DNA of 64,000 nt from assembly GCF_014648595.1 (NCBI RefSeq), contig NZ_BMRK01000002.1:186001-250000 (forward strand), written 5' to 3'. Made by a program: the position numbers and the translations under genes. How positions within the stretch are numbered: the stretch's first letter is position 1; each line of letters starts with the position of its first letter. Under the pieces are notes generated by a model that saw only the letters and a list, made by a program, of their open reading frames with translations, ran no database searches and had not been told where the DNA came from. Source of the stretch: Nocardioides luteus. Its GTDB lineage: Bacteria; Actinomycetota; Actinomycetes; Propionibacteriales; Nocardioidaceae. Shown piece by piece: positions 1 to 8,614 of this stretch.

Positions 1-485
1 GTGGAGTTGATCAGCCCGAAGACTCCGTGGGCCATCGCGCGAGCGGTGTCGGTGCTCAGCGACGGGTCGCGGTCGCGGAGCTGGTCGGCCCAGAGGTCGA
101 CGTACTTCCGCTGCAGGGTGCGGACCTGGTCCCGCGCCTCGCGCGGGAGCGACTGCCAGTCACGCTCCTGGACGACGATCAGCGCTCGGTCGCGCAGTGC
201 GAAGTCGACATGCCAGTCGATCAGCGCCTCGATGGCAGCGGTGGTGCCCTCCGCGGCGCGCACCCGGGCTCGTCCCTCGCGGAGCAGCTCCTGGGAGATG
301 GAGACGAGCATCTCGGCGAGCATCGCGTCCTTGCTCGGGAAGTGCTTGTAGAGCGCCGGACCGGAGATGCCGCAGGCTGCACCGAGCTCGGAGACGGAGA
401 CACCGTGGAAGCCGCGCGCGGCGAACAGCTCGGCCGCGGTGTCCAGGATCTGCTCACGCCTGGTCTTCGTCGGGGCCGAGGTCAT
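1..485 (-). CDS. TetR/AcrR family transcriptional regulator (3' part beyond the window)
   Basis: One-component DNA-binding repressor of the TetR family; the ligand and targets cannot be told from sequence. The ATG at 485 opens about 161 visible residues. The N-terminus (TKTRREQILDTAAELF, then GVSVSELGAACGISGPALYKHFPSKDA in separate pieces) is the typical TetR helix-turn-helix at about residues 8-55. The rest is the helical ligand-binding core, and the C-terminal end lies outside the window. It sits 34 bp downstream of the SWIM-domain gene on the same strand, so it may be transcribed with the helicase/SWIM pair. The family call is secure; the function is not known. Confidence 0.85.
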   Translation of the reverse strand, partial: MTSAPTKTRREQILDTAAELFAARGFHGVSVSELGAACGISGPALYKHFPSKDAMLAEMLVSISQELLREGRARVRAAEGTTAAIEALIDWHVDFALRDRALIVVQERDWQSLPREARDQVRTLQRKYVDLWADQLRDRDPSLSTDTARAMAHGVFGLINS

Positions 486-519
486 TGCACGAGGTTAGCG
501 CGTGATCACCTCCGTCAGC

Positions 520-1200
520 TCACTCCTCCAGCAGGTGGCGGGCGCGCAGCACCGCGTCGAGCGCGATCTCCACGTCATCGACCTGCTCCCGCGTCGACTC
601 GCCGACGACGGGTTGCTGTCGGGGCTCCGGGGGCGTGGCGTCGCGTACGTGTCGGCGCAGCCGGCTCATCAGCTCGTCTCGCTCGGCCCCACGCAGGTGG
701 AGCAGGACGGAGGCGTCCCGGTCGGCCGTCCAGCAGAGCTGGTGGAGCACCGCGAGCGAGTGATCGCACACGTCGTGCCAGTGGCCGCAGGTGCAGGTCA
801 CCGCGAGCTCCTCGCCGTAGGGGACCAGCTCGACCCCGGCCTCCTCGGCGTGCTCGGCTACGTCGAGCGGCAGCTCCCCGGCGAGCAGGGCCTCGGCCCG
901 CGCAGGCGTGGCGCCGAGAACCTCCGCCAGGGCTGCGACCGCTTCCGCGTCAAGGGTCGGGACCGTGCCGGAGACCGTCCACAGCCCACGCTCGTCGTCG
1001 ACCGCGGCCGCAAACCGGCCGGCGTCGACGACGAGGCCCCCGATCCGCCCCGACCGGGCGAGCGCGCGCGCACCGGAGAGCTGGTTGTCGTCGTAGGCCC
1101 GCTCCTCGATCGCCCGCAGGAACGCGCGGCCCCACCAGGACTCCACGCGTACGGAGCTGCGCCGGTGCGGCTCGCGCGCGAAGGTCAGCGCGGGGCTCAT
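520..1200 (-). CDS. SWIM zinc-finger domain protein
   Basis: 226-aa protein with a SWIM zinc finger in its second half. The pattern is CxC-x6-CxH, read as CTCGHWHDVCDH at about residues 135-146, followed by the usual SLAVLH helix. SWIM domains are thought to bind DNA or protein. The N-terminus (ESWWGRAFLRAIEE, then LARSGRIGGLVV) matches the actinobacterial SWIM proteins that accompany SNF2 helicases. Its ATG overlaps the stop of the upstream helicase gene by 4 bp (ATGA, 1197-1200), which implies translational coupling and a joint role in nucleic-acid remodelling. The exact role is unknown. Confidence 0.85.
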   Translation of the reverse strand: MSPALTFAREPHRRSSVRVESWWGRAFLRAIEERAYDDNQLSGARALARSGRIGGLVVDAGRFAAAVDDERGLWTVSGTVPTLDAEAVAALAEVLGATPARAEALLAGELPLDVAEHAEEAGVELVPYGEELAVTCTCGHWHDVCDHSLAVLHQLCWTADRDASVLLHLRGAERDELMSRLRRHVRDATPPEPRQQPVVGESTREQVDDVEIALDAVLRARHLLEE

Positions 1201-3947
1201 GACGCGATCCGGCGGCGTTTCCGGCGCTTCTGCGGACCGAGCTTGACCAGCTCGCGGAGCTCGGCGTTGGACAGCTCGGTGAAGGCCGCCTCACCGCTGC
1301 CGAGGACCGCGTCGGCGAGGACGCGCTTGCGCTGCAGCAGCTCGGCGACTCGCTCCTCGACGGTGCCCTGGGTGACGAGGCGGTGCACCTGCACCGTCTG
1401 CGTCTGGCCGATGCGGTGGGCCCGGTCGGTCGCCTGGTCCTCGACGGCAGGGTTCCACCACCGGTCGACGTGGATCACGTGGTCGGCGCGGGTCAGGTTG
1501 AGCCCGACCCCGCCGGCCTTGAGCGAGAGCAGGAAGACCGGCACCTCGCCGGCCTGGAAGCGCTCGACCATGCGCGAACGCTCCGCCACCGGGGTGCCGC
1601 CATAGAGGAACTGGTGCTCCACGCCTGCGGCTGCCCAGTGGGCCTCGAGGAGACGGGCCATCGCGACGTACTGGGTGAAGACGAGCACCGCTCCCGACTC
1701 GGCCAGCACGGTCGAGACCAGCTCGTCGAGGAGGTCGATCTTCTGCGACCGGCCCGCGATCCGGCCGGCCTCCTGCTTGAGGAACTGGGCCGGGTGGTTG
1801 CAGATCTGCTTGAGTCCCGTGAGCAGGCTCAGCACCAGCCCGCGACGCTGTGGGTCGTCGGCCTCGAGGCGCTCGATGCGCTCCATCGCGTCGCGCACGT
1901 ACGCCTCGTAGAGGACTGTCTGCTCGCGGGTCAGCGACAGCAGATGGTCGGTCTCGGTCTTGGGTGGCAGCTCGGGCGCGACGCCGGGGTCGGACTTGCG
2001 GCGGCGCAGCAGGAACGGTCCGACCAGCGCGGCGAACTCCTTCGCCTTCCCCACGTCGGCCCCGGCCTCGATCTGGCTCGCCCAGGCGCGACGGAACGCC
2101 AGTCGGCTGCCGAGCAGCCCCGGCACGCACCAGTCGAGCAGCGCCCACAGCTCCGTCAGGTTGTTCTCCACCGGGGTGCCGGTCAGCGCCACCCGTGCGT
2201 GCGACGGGATCTCCCGCAGTGCTTTCGCGGTCGCCGAGGATGCGTTCTTCACGTGCTGCGCCTCGTCGGCGACGACGAGCCCCCACGGCACCGCCGCGAG
2301 CAGCTCCCGGTCGCGCCGCATGGTGCCGTACGTCGTGAGCACCACGCCCGTGGCTCCGTCGAGGTCGCGCTCGGCACCATGGTGGCGCCGCACCTCCACC
2401 CCCGGCGCGAACCTGGCGATCTCCGCCTCCCAGTTGCCCAGCAAGCTGGCCGGACACACCACCAACGTCGGCCCACCCACGGCGGTCGAGCCCGTCGAGA
2501 CCCCCGCCTCACCGGAGGTCGAGCCTGTCGAGACCCCGTGTCGATGCAGATGCAACCCGATCGTCATCAGCGTCTTGCCGAGCCCCATGTCATCGGCCAG
2601 ACACCCACCGAGCCCGAGGGACGTGATCCCGGCCAGCCAGGTCAGCCCCTCGACCTGGTAGCCACGAAGCGTGGCCTTCAGTTCAGCAGGCACCTCGACC
2701 GGCGGCCCCGAGGTCGCCGCGACGACCTGATCGCGCAGCCGAGCGATCGAGGCACCGATGATCACCTTCTCACCCGGCGCCGCCTCGGCGACCTCCTCGG
2801 GCACCTGCCCGGTCAGCGCGACCGCCAGCGCCTCCCCACCGCTGATCCGCTTGAGCAGCCGCTTGCGCGCGCGGCGGAGCACCGTCGGATGCACGACCGC
2901 CCACGACCCCCGCAGCCGCAGGACCGGCCCGGCGGCCTTCGCCAGCGCCTCCATCTCGGCAGCGTCGAGCGGCTCCCCGCCGAGCGCCGCCTGCCACTGG
3001 AAGGCGAAGAGACCCTTCTCGCCGAGCGGCGACTCCCTCATCAGGTCCTCGCGAGCAGAGGACGACGAGGAGGGCGCCCGGTCGACCGCGACCGAGGTGG
3101 TCAGGTCGCGCGAGAGCGAGCGCGGCCAGAGCACGTCGACGCCGCGCTCCTTCAGCCACTCGACCCCGTCCTCGAGGAGGCCGACGACCTCGTCGCTCGT
3201 CAGGGTCAGCGACGTGGGCACCGGCAGGTCGAGCAGCCCGTCGAGCACCGGCCATGCTTCCGCCGCGCCCCGGAGCGCGACCTGGGCGTGGGTGCGCGCC
3301 CGCGGGCCGAACCCGTGGTCGTCCCCCTCCTCCCACAAGCGCGCGGCGTCCGCGACGTGCAGCGGGTCGGTCTCGTCGTGCACCTGCGGCACCAGCGTCA
3401 GCGACCCGGCGAGCAGATCCTCCTCCGGAGCCTCGACCCGGAACGAGAGCCGAACCAGCGACGGCAGCGCCGCCGTCACCGGCCCCTCGTCGGTGCGATA
3501 GCGGGCCAGCCGGGTCTGCAGCGACTCCCGGAACGCGTTCGACCCGGACGCCTTCGGCGCCGAGGTCGGCACCGCATCCGCCACCGCGGCGACGATCTCG
3601 CGCACCAGCAGCTCAGCCGCCTCGCCGTCCAGATCCTCGTAGGAGCGCGACGAAGCCAGCAGCCGCACCCGCTCCTCGTCCTCGTCCGTGTAGCGGACCG
3701 CCCACGAGCCACCGACCGGCTCGAGCTGCCCGGCGGCCACGAACCGGAGCCCGAGATGAGCTGCTGAAGCGACCAGAGCGACGGAGGGATGCAGATCGGA
3801 GGCCGCGTACGCCTTCTTGAGGACCGGAAGCGCGGCCCGCATCGGCAACGACACCGAGCGCCGGGAGTCCACGAACTCCACGGCCGAGTCCCGTGGCGGC
3901 TGCGCCGGCCGGAAGACGGCGCGGCCGGTGACGGGGACGAAGGACAT
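1197..3947 (-). CDS. SNF2/RapA-type DEAD-box ATPase (helicase)
   Basis: Large SNF2-family ATPase that probably remodels protein-DNA or RNA polymerase complexes; it is not expected to be a strand-separating helicase. Motif I (DDMGLGKT) lies near residue 450, motif II reads DEAQ near 562, motif III is ALTGTPVENN, and the C-terminal RecA-like domain has GGVGLNLT, DRWWNPAVEDQATDRAHRIGQ in pieces and TVEERV. An N-terminal SNF2-helicase-associated region of about 400 residues precedes them. The ATG at 3947 is chosen; a GTG at 3971 would add 8 residues. Oddity: the loop between motif I and motif Ia carries two copies of VSTGST encoded by a palindromic repeat (2484-2535). Coupled to the SWIM gene. 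Confidence 0.9.
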   Translation of the reverse strand: MSFVPVTGRAVFRPAQPPRDSAVEFVDSRRSVSLPMRAALPVLKKAYAASDLHPSVALVASAAHLGLRFVAAGQLEPVGGSWAVRYTDEDEERVRLLASSRSYEDLDGEAAELLVREIVAAVADAVPTSAPKASGSNAFRESLQTRLARYRTDEGPVTAALPSLVRLSFRVEAPEEDLLAGSLTLVPQVHDETDPLHVADAARLWEEGDDHGFGPRARTHAQVALRGAAEAWPVLDGLLDLPVPTSLTLTSDEVVGLLEDGVEWLKERGVDVLWPRSLSRDLTTSVAVDRAPSSSSSAREDLMRESPLGEKGLFAFQWQAALGGEPLDAAEMEALAKAAGPVLRLRGSWAVVHPTVLRRARKRLLKRISGGEALAVALTGQVPEEVAEAAPGEKVIIGASIARLRDQVVAATSGPPVEVPAELKATLRGYQVEGLTWLAGITSLGLGGCLADDMGLGKTLMTIGLHLHRHGVSTGSTSGEAGVSTGSTAVGGPTLVVCPASLLGNWEAEIARFAPGVEVRRHHGAERDLDGATGVVLTTYGTMRRDRELLAAVPWGLVVADEAQHVKNASSATAKALREIPSHARVALTGTPVENNLTELWALLDWCVPGLLGSRLAFRRAWASQIEAGADVGKAKEFAALVGPFLLRRRKSDPGVAPELPPKTETDHLLSLTREQTVLYEAYVRDAMERIERLEADDPQRRGLVLSLLTGLKQICNHPAQFLKQEAGRIAGRSQKIDLLDELVSTVLAESGAVLVFTQYVAMARLLEAHWAAAGVEHQFLYGGTPVAERSRMVERFQAGEVPVFLLSLKAGGVGLNLTRADHVIHVDRWWNPAVEDQATDRAHRIGQTQTVQVHRLVTQGTVEERVAELLQRKRVLADAVLGSGEAAFTELSNAELRELVKLGPQKRRKRRRIAS
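2484..2535. repeat. Two tandem copies of the GGTCGAGC-YGTCGAGACC palindrome inside a gene
   Basis: 19-bp imperfect palindromes at 2484-2502 (GGTCGAGCCCGTCGAGACC) and 2517-2535 (one base different). On the coding (minus) strand both are read as Val-Ser-Thr-Gly-Ser-Thr, adding a short insertion to the SNF2 protein. The same element occurs in pntA and in several intergenic gaps of this window. Confidence 0.85.
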
Positions 3948-4084
3948 GGACACGACCGTAGCCGTCACCACGGACAGTCTCGGAGATCGCGCTCGTCAGA
4001 TACCTGCCCGGGCACGCCGCGACGCGGTGATCCGTTTCACAGAGTAGTTGCAAATACCCGTTAGGTGACCTGCCGATCCGGTCG

Positions 4085-4099
4085 TAGGCTCTTAACCCG
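4085..4099 (+). promoter_or_regulatory. Candidate -10 element of a leaderless transcript for the MFS gene
   Basis: TAGGCT at 4085-4090 fits the actinobacterial TANNNT -10 hexamer and ends 8 nt before the GTG start. No Shine-Dalgarno sequence is visible, so translation may begin at the first transcribed codon. No convincing -35 is seen. Confidence 0.35.
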
Positions 4100-5703
4100 T
4101 GACAGACCTCTCTGCCCAGCATCAGACGCCCGACGACCACCTCGACAAGAGGGTGCTCGTCGTCGCAGGCGTCGTAGTGCTCGGATCGATCATGTCGATC
4201 CTCGACATCACCGTCGTCTCCGTCGCGCTGGAGACCTTCCAGCGCGAGTTCAACGCCACCTCGGCCGAGGTCGCCTGGACCATGACGGGCTACACCCTCG
4301 CGCTCGCGACGGTGATCCCGCTGACCGGTTGGGCCGCCGACCGGTTCGGCACCAAACGCCTCTACATGACCGCGATCGTGCTCTTCGCGGCCGGGTCGGC
4401 GCTCTGCGCGCTCGCCGACAACCTCGCGATGCTGGTCGCCTTCCGTGTGCTCCAGGGCATCGGCGGCGGCATGCTGATGCCGCTCGGCATGACGATCCTG
4501 ACCCGCGCCGCCGGTCCGGAGCGGGTCGGCCGGGTGATGGCGATCCTCGGCGTACCCATGCTGCTCGGTCCCATCGGCGGCCCCATCCTCGGTGGTGCGC
4601 TGATCGACTCCGCGTCGTGGCACTGGATCTTCCTGATCAACATCCCGCTCGGTGTGATCGCGCTGATCTACGCGTTCCTCGCGCTCGACAAGGACCACGT
4701 CGAGCCGTCGCAGACCTTCGACTTCCTCGGCATGGTGCTGCTCTCGCCGGGTCTGGCGATGTTCCTCTACGGCGTCTCCTCGATCCCGGAGGCGGGCACG
4801 ATCCTGGACCTCAAGGTGATCGGCTTCATGGTCGCCGGGCTCCTGCTGATCGCGATCTTCGTGCCGTGGGCGCTCGCGCGTCGCAACGACCACCCGCTGA
4901 TCGACGTACGCCTCTTCGGCAACAAGGAGCTCACCGTCGCGGTCGTCACGCTGGCACTCTTCGCGATGGCGTTCTTCGGGGCGGGGCTGCTCTTCCCGCT
5001 CTACTACCAGACCGTACGCGGCGAGGACGCCCTCCACGCCGGCCTGCTGCTGGCGCCGCAGGGTCTGGGTGCGATGGTCACGATGCCGCTGGCGGGCATG
5101 CTCTCCGACCGCACCGGGCCCGGCAAGATCGTGCTCGGTGGTCTGACCACGATCGCGGTCGGCATGTTCGGCTTCTCGCAGCTCGACGACACCACGCCCT
5201 ACTGGTATCTCCTGGGCTGCCTGTTCGTCATGGGCCTCGGCATGGGCTGCACGATGATGCCGACCTTCGCCGCCGCCCAGGCGACCCTGCGCGAGCACAC
5301 CATCGCCCGCGGCACCACGCTGGTCAACATCGTCCAGCAGGTCGCCGCCTCCGCCGGCACCGCGCTCTTCTCGGTGCTGCTCACCAACGGGCTCAAGGGC
5401 CAGGAGTCGCTGGAGAAGTCGAGCAAGTTCATGGCCGCTCTCGGCGTCCCCGAGGACCAGGTGGAGTCGTTCGTCGCCGACCCCGCCAACCAGCAGAAGG
5501 TGGCCGACGCGATGGCCGCCGCCGGCATCGAACCGTCCGCGATGAAGGACCTCCTCGCCTCGATCCCGGCCGACACCGCCGCGGTCTTCAGCGAGGTCTT
5601 CCTGATCGCCTCGATCCTGGTCCTGGTCTGCCTCGTCCCGGCCTGGTTCCTCCCGAAGAGCAAGGCCGAGCACGGAGCCGCCGCACCCACGGTGCTCCAC
5701 TGA
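4099..5703 (+). CDS. DHA2-family (EmrB/QacA-like) MFS drug efflux transporter
   Basis: 534-aa inner-membrane proton antiporter of the 14-helix DHA2 family, which exports hydrophobic drugs or cations. Visible landmarks are the first helix with the family motif SILDITVVSVAL, motif A (GWAADRFGTKRLYM) and antiporter motif C (GVPMLLGPIGGPILGG). About 14 hydrophobic segments run to LVLVCLVPAWFLP near the C-terminus. A hydrophilic stretch between the last two helices (about residues 430-490) is normal for the family. It is transcribed divergently from the SNF2 gene and lies 2 bp upstream of the GH114 lipoprotein gene. The substrate cannot be inferred, and no dedicated regulator adjoins it. Confidence 0.92.
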   Translation: MTDLSAQHQTPDDHLDKRVLVVAGVVVLGSIMSILDITVVSVALETFQREFNATSAEVAWTMTGYTLALATVIPLTGWAADRFGTKRLYMTAIVLFAAGSALCALADNLAMLVAFRVLQGIGGGMLMPLGMTILTRAAGPERVGRVMAILGVPMLLGPIGGPILGGALIDSASWHWIFLINIPLGVIALIYAFLALDKDHVEPSQTFDFLGMVLLSPGLAMFLYGVSSIPEAGTILDLKVIGFMVAGLLLIAIFVPWALARRNDHPLIDVRLFGNKELTVAVVTLALFAMAFFGAGLLFPLYYQTVRGEDALHAGLLLAPQGLGAMVTMPLAGMLSDRTGPGKIVLGGLTTIAVGMFGFSQLDDTTPYWYLLGCLFVMGLGMGCTMMPTFAAAQATLREHTIARGTTLVNIVQQVAASAGTALFSVLLTNGLKGQESLEKSSKFMAALGVPEDQVESFVADPANQQKVADAMAAAGIEPSAMKDLLASIPADTAAVFSEVFLIASILVLVCLVPAWFLPKSKAEHGAAAPTVLH

Positions 5704-5705
5704 GC

Positions 5706-6599
5706 ATGTCGCGCCGGTCCCGCTCGTCGAGGCCGCGTACGCAGGGCCGGGCTGCCGACGGCAGCCCGGCCCTCGTCACGCTCGGCGGTCTTCTTCTGTC
5801 CCTCGCGCTCGCCGCCTGCGGATCCGCGGTGTCCTCGGAGGCGGAGCCCGATCGGCCCGCGCTCCCGCCGGTCGAAGGCGTCTTCGACTACCAGCTCGGC
5901 GGCACCGCCGACCAGCTCGCCGACGGCACCCCGATCGACGTCGTCGCCCGCGACGCCACCGCCTCCCCGCTGAACGGTGCCTACAACATCTGCTACGTCA
6001 ACGGCTTCCAGACCCAGCCCGGCGCCGACTGGTCGGATCGCGCTGCTGCGCTCCTGCATGATGAGTCTGGTGCCGTCGTACGCGACCCCGACTGGCCCGA
6101 CGAGATCGTCCTCGACCCCTCCACGGCGTCCGCCCGCGAGACGATCCTCGACGTCATCGAACCGGTCATCGAAGGCTGCGCCGAGGACGGCTTCGACGCC
6201 GTCGAGATCGACAACCTCGACACCTGGACCCGCTTCCCCACCATCTCTCAGGACGGCGCCTTCGCGCTGGCGCGCGCCTATGTCACCGTCGCCCACGAGT
6301 CCGGCCTCGCGATCGCCCAGAAGAACGCCGCCGAAGCCGCCCCCACCGCCCATGACGACCTCGGCTTCGACTTCGCCGTCGTCGAGGAGTGCGGCGCCTT
6401 CGCCGAGTGCGCCGCCTACACCGACGTCTACGGCCCGCACGTGCTCCAGATCGAGTACCCCGACTCCCTCGCGGAAGCCGGCCTCTCCTTCGGCCAGGTC
6501 TGCTCCGACCCGGCCCGCGCGCCGCTCACCATCCTTCGCGATCGGGATCTGGTGGAGCAGGGCGACGCCACGTACGTCTTCGACGACTGCGAACGCTGA
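5706..6599 (+). CDS. GH114-family (endo-alpha-1,4-polygalactosaminidase-like) lipoprotein
   Basis: 297-aa predicted lipoprotein with a twin-arginine-like basic N-terminus, a hydrophobic stretch and lipobox LAAC near residue 37. The rest matches the glycoside hydrolase GH114 TIM barrel: DYQLGG, YNICYVNGFQTQPG, DPDWPDEIVLD, EGCAEDGFDAVEIDNLDTW, IAQKNAAE and DFAVVEECGAF. Acidic residues in the DAVEIDN segment are the likely catalytic centre. Characterised relatives cut alpha-1,4-linked galactosamine polymers; the real substrate here is unknown. It starts 2 bp after the exporter stop, so the two genes are probably co-transcribed. Confidence 0.82.
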   Translation: MSRRSRSSRPRTQGRAADGSPALVTLGGLLLSLALAACGSAVSSEAEPDRPALPPVEGVFDYQLGGTADQLADGTPIDVVARDATASPLNGAYNICYVNGFQTQPGADWSDRAAALLHDESGAVVRDPDWPDEIVLDPSTASARETILDVIEPVIEGCAEDGFDAVEIDNLDTWTRFPTISQDGAFALARAYVTVAHESGLAIAQKNAAEAAPTAHDDLGFDFAVVEECGAFAECAAYTDVYGPHVLQIEYPDSLAEAGLSFGQVCSDPARAPLTILRDRDLVEQGDATYVFDDCER

Positions 6600-6626
6600 C
6601 AACACTCACATGCGACCGCAAAGCAA

Positions 6627-6638
6627 AATCACGTGATT
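6627..6638. promoter_or_regulatory. 12-bp perfect palindrome ahead of the DUF4333 lipoprotein gene
   Basis: AATCACGTGATT is a perfect palindrome ending 10 bp before the ATG at 6649. It could be an operator with a CACGTG core, and it partly replaces the expected ribosome binding site. Confidence 0.4.
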
Positions 6639-6648
6639 ACATGAACCC

Positions 6649-7215
6649 ATGAAAGCCACCCGCGCCATCTCGGGCGCCGTCGCGGCCATGGCCCTTCTGC
6701 TGATGCCGGCCTGCTCGGTCTCAGTGAACGCCGGAGGGTCCATGGACAAAGCCAAGGTCGAACAGAAGCTTTCCGAGGTGTTCGAGGAGAAGACCGGCTC
6801 GAGACCTGACGAGATCGAATGCCCCGATGATCTGAAGGGCGAGGTCGACGCCACGATGAAGTGCACCATGACGAAGGACGGCAACGACTACGACGCCAGC
6901 CTGAAGGTCACCAAGGTCGACGGCTCCGACATCAACTTCGACTACAACATCGTCCCCCGAGACGATGGCGGCGATGCGGCCTCCTCGACCACCCTCGCCG
7001 AGAACATTCTGGAGACCGAGGTGGCCGACGTCCTGGAGAAGCAGGTCGGCCAACGCCCTGACGACGTCGACTGCCCTGGAGACCTCCCAGCCAAGGTCGG
7101 CGAGACCATGCGGTGCACCCTCACGGCCGGGGCCGACCGCCTCGGCCTCACCGTGACCGTCACCGAGGTCGTCGGAACCTCGGTGAACTTCGACGTCGAT
7201 GTCGACGAGAGTTGA
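6649..7215 (+). CDS. Lipoprotein with two tandem DUF4333 domains
   Basis: 188-aa secreted lipoprotein: a short signal peptide with Cys at about residue 24, then two similar domains. Each domain has a helix (VEQKLSEVFEEKTG and VADVLEKQVGQ), then a paired-cysteine signature: ECPDDLKGEVDATMKCTMT at about 66-84 and DCPGDLPAKVGETMRCTLT at about 143-161. The aligned cysteines probably form one disulfide per domain. DUF4333 is common in actinobacterial lipoproteins and its function is unknown. The duplication looks old, because the halves share only the core pattern. It opens the accessory stretch of small secreted proteins. Confidence 0.8.
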   Translation: MKATRAISGAVAAMALLLMPACSVSVNAGGSMDKAKVEQKLSEVFEEKTGSRPDEIECPDDLKGEVDATMKCTMTKDGNDYDASLKVTKVDGSDINFDYNIVPRDDGGDAASSTTLAENILETEVADVLEKQVGQRPDDVDCPGDLPAKVGETMRCTLTAGADRLGLTVTVTEVVGTSVNFDVDVDES

Positions 7216-7220
7216 GTCTC

Positions 7221-7715
7221 GTGCCCACGCCACTCTCGAGCCTGCTTCCTCAGATCGTCACCCTGAACGTCCCAGATCAGCCCTTCAGCTTCTTCTCTCA
7301 GGGCCGCCAGATCATCGGGTGGTGGGACATCGCCAAGATCACCAGCCTCTATCCCACCCAGGCGACTCACGTGGACGAGGACTACCGCCTGACCGTTACC
7401 CTCGATGAACTACGCGGCAGCTTCGGTTACAACGAGATCCGCAGGTCAACCGAATGGGTGGCTGGATTCCGCGACGGGAAGTTCACGCTCGGCGGCGAGA
7501 AGAAGTGGCACTCCGGCAACCGCATCGAGAAGAAGTGGAGCTATCAAGCCGGTGGTCTCAACCGCACATCGGTCGGCGGTAGCCAACCGACGGTCGGGTA
7601 CGACCCGGCGGTCTACTCGTTCGAGTCCAGTCGCATCAAGGATCCGCTCTTCACCTGGCTCCAGTCGCACGGCTGGAGACACAAAGGCTTTCTGGGACAA
7701 TTCTTCGCGCGTTGA
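7221..7715 (+). CDS. Hypothetical cytoplasmic protein
   Basis: 164 residues with no recognised family. The GTG at 7221 lies 5 bp after the stop of the DUF4333 lipoprotein gene, so the two are likely co-transcribed. It has no signal peptide or membrane helix. It is rich in aromatic residues, especially tryptophan (IIGWWDI, EKKWHSGN, EKKWSYQAG, WLQSHGWRH), which suggests a compact beta-rich fold. The basic segment around FTLGGEKKWHSGNRIEKK could contact nucleic acid or lipid. Base composition is lower in GC than the neighbouring housekeeping genes, in keeping with an accessory origin. An alternative TTG start lies at 7212. Confidence 0.6.
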   Translation: MPTPLSSLLPQIVTLNVPDQPFSFFSQGRQIIGWWDIAKITSLYPTQATHVDEDYRLTVTLDELRGSFGYNEIRRSTEWVAGFRDGKFTLGGEKKWHSGNRIEKKWSYQAGGLNRTSVGGSQPTVGYDPAVYSFESSRIKDPLFTWLQSHGWRHKGFLGQFFAR

Positions 7716-7861
7716 GGCACTTCTTGAGAGCACGGACCTCGTACCGAGCATTACCCTCTCTTGAGCCGTCGATAGCGGGGTACGACCACTCAGCGTATTC
7801 ATTGAGTAGTCATGCGCATGCGTTGCCATTACGTTCACTCGTTGCTTGAGAGTGCGGGCGC

Positions 7862-8464
7862 ATGAGGATGTCTCGGCCGGTCACTGTCGCCGCGCTCACC
7901 CTGACGATCGCGATCTTCGCAGGAGGGTGTTCACCAGAGGAGGACCTTTCAACGAAGGAAGCGAAGAGCGGATCGACCGGCAGCCCTTCTGAGTCGCGCG
8001 AACCGTCCGCGTCCTCGGGCTGGAAGACGGCTTCGGTCAAGATCGCCCAAATTCAGGTGCCGTTAGAGTGGACGATCTCATCGAGCGCAGACCAAGCGCA
8101 GATTGTCCGGGCACCCAAGGACTCGATCGGCCTCTCGCCAGGGTCTGGGAAGATCGTCGCGGGTCCGCATGCTGGCGACGGAGACGACGAGAACGCTGTG
8201 AACGCTCTTGCTGAACTTCGCGAAGTGGCGCTCGCCAATGACCTCAAGACTCTGAAGCGCCTGCCGAACGAAGCGATCAACGGTTCGATCTTCTACCACT
8301 TCCGAGGTGAAGATGAGCACACATGGCAAGACCACTTCGGCACGGTTCTACCCGGTGGCGACGATCGGTTCACTATCTCTTGGGACTTCACAAAGGCCGA
8401 CATCGACCGTAAGGGCGCGGAGGCTCTGATCGCTCAGATCATGCCCACGTACAAGCCTCTCTGA
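7862..8464 (+). CDS. Small lipoprotein, paralogue of the gene at 10084
   Basis: 200-aa predicted lipoprotein with signal peptide and lipobox ending FAGGC (Cys about 23), a Ser/Thr/Glu-rich linker, and a mixed alpha/beta domain (VPLEWTIS, APKDSIGLSPGSG, LKRLPNEAINGSIFYH, FTISWDF, APTYKPL-like end). The protein at 10084 shares its signal-peptide pattern (SRPVT-AAL-L), the APKD and GFPPG/GLSPG motifs, the KRLPNE/DEVINGT/S motif and the C-terminal IDRK-A. A TTA leucine codon at 8063 is rare in such GC-rich genomes. The layout (N-terminal Cys, PLEW/PPDW motif) is loosely like mycobacterial LpqN-type lipoproteins, but that is a weak guess. Immunity, adhesion or ligand binding are all possible. Confidence 0.7.
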   Translation: MRMSRPVTVAALTLTIAIFAGGCSPEEDLSTKEAKSGSTGSPSESREPSASSGWKTASVKIAQIQVPLEWTISSSADQAQIVRAPKDSIGLSPGSGKIVAGPHAGDGDDENAVNALAELREVALANDLKTLKRLPNEAINGSIFYHFRGEDEHTWQDHFGTVLPGGDDRFTISWDFTKADIDRKGAEALIAQIMPTYKPL

Positions 8465-8614
8465 GAACGGCGATGCTAGTGCCAGCACACGTTCGGGGAG
8501 AGCCCGAAGCAAAGGTTGACCGTTTTCCCTACAGAGGTTCGTCGCGGTGCTGCCGTGCTCGTGGGCAAGGGAGTGCAGCGCACCAAAAAGACGTTCTTAG
8601 TGCGGCAGTTGCCG

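Noticed and set aside
1383-3767. 794-codon open frame opposite the SNF2 gene
   Set aside because: Shadow of the helicase gene; rich in Arg, Gln and His with no domain, and no ribosome binding site.
3613-5700. 695-codon minus-strand frame across the SNF2/MFS promoter
   Set aside because: Antisense to the MFS gene and overlaps the true SNF2 start in another frame; acidic/His low-complexity typical of shadows.
4065-6599. 844-codon open frame running through the MFS gene into the GH114 gene
   Set aside because: The first part is an out-of-frame shadow of the DHA2 transporter (Arg/Asp/His-rich, no helices). Only the part from 5706 is real.
7716-7861. Attachment site or small gene suggested by the repeated CTTGAGAG
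   Set aside because: Only about 10 bp repeated with mismatches, no integrase or tRNA nearby, and no credible open frame.
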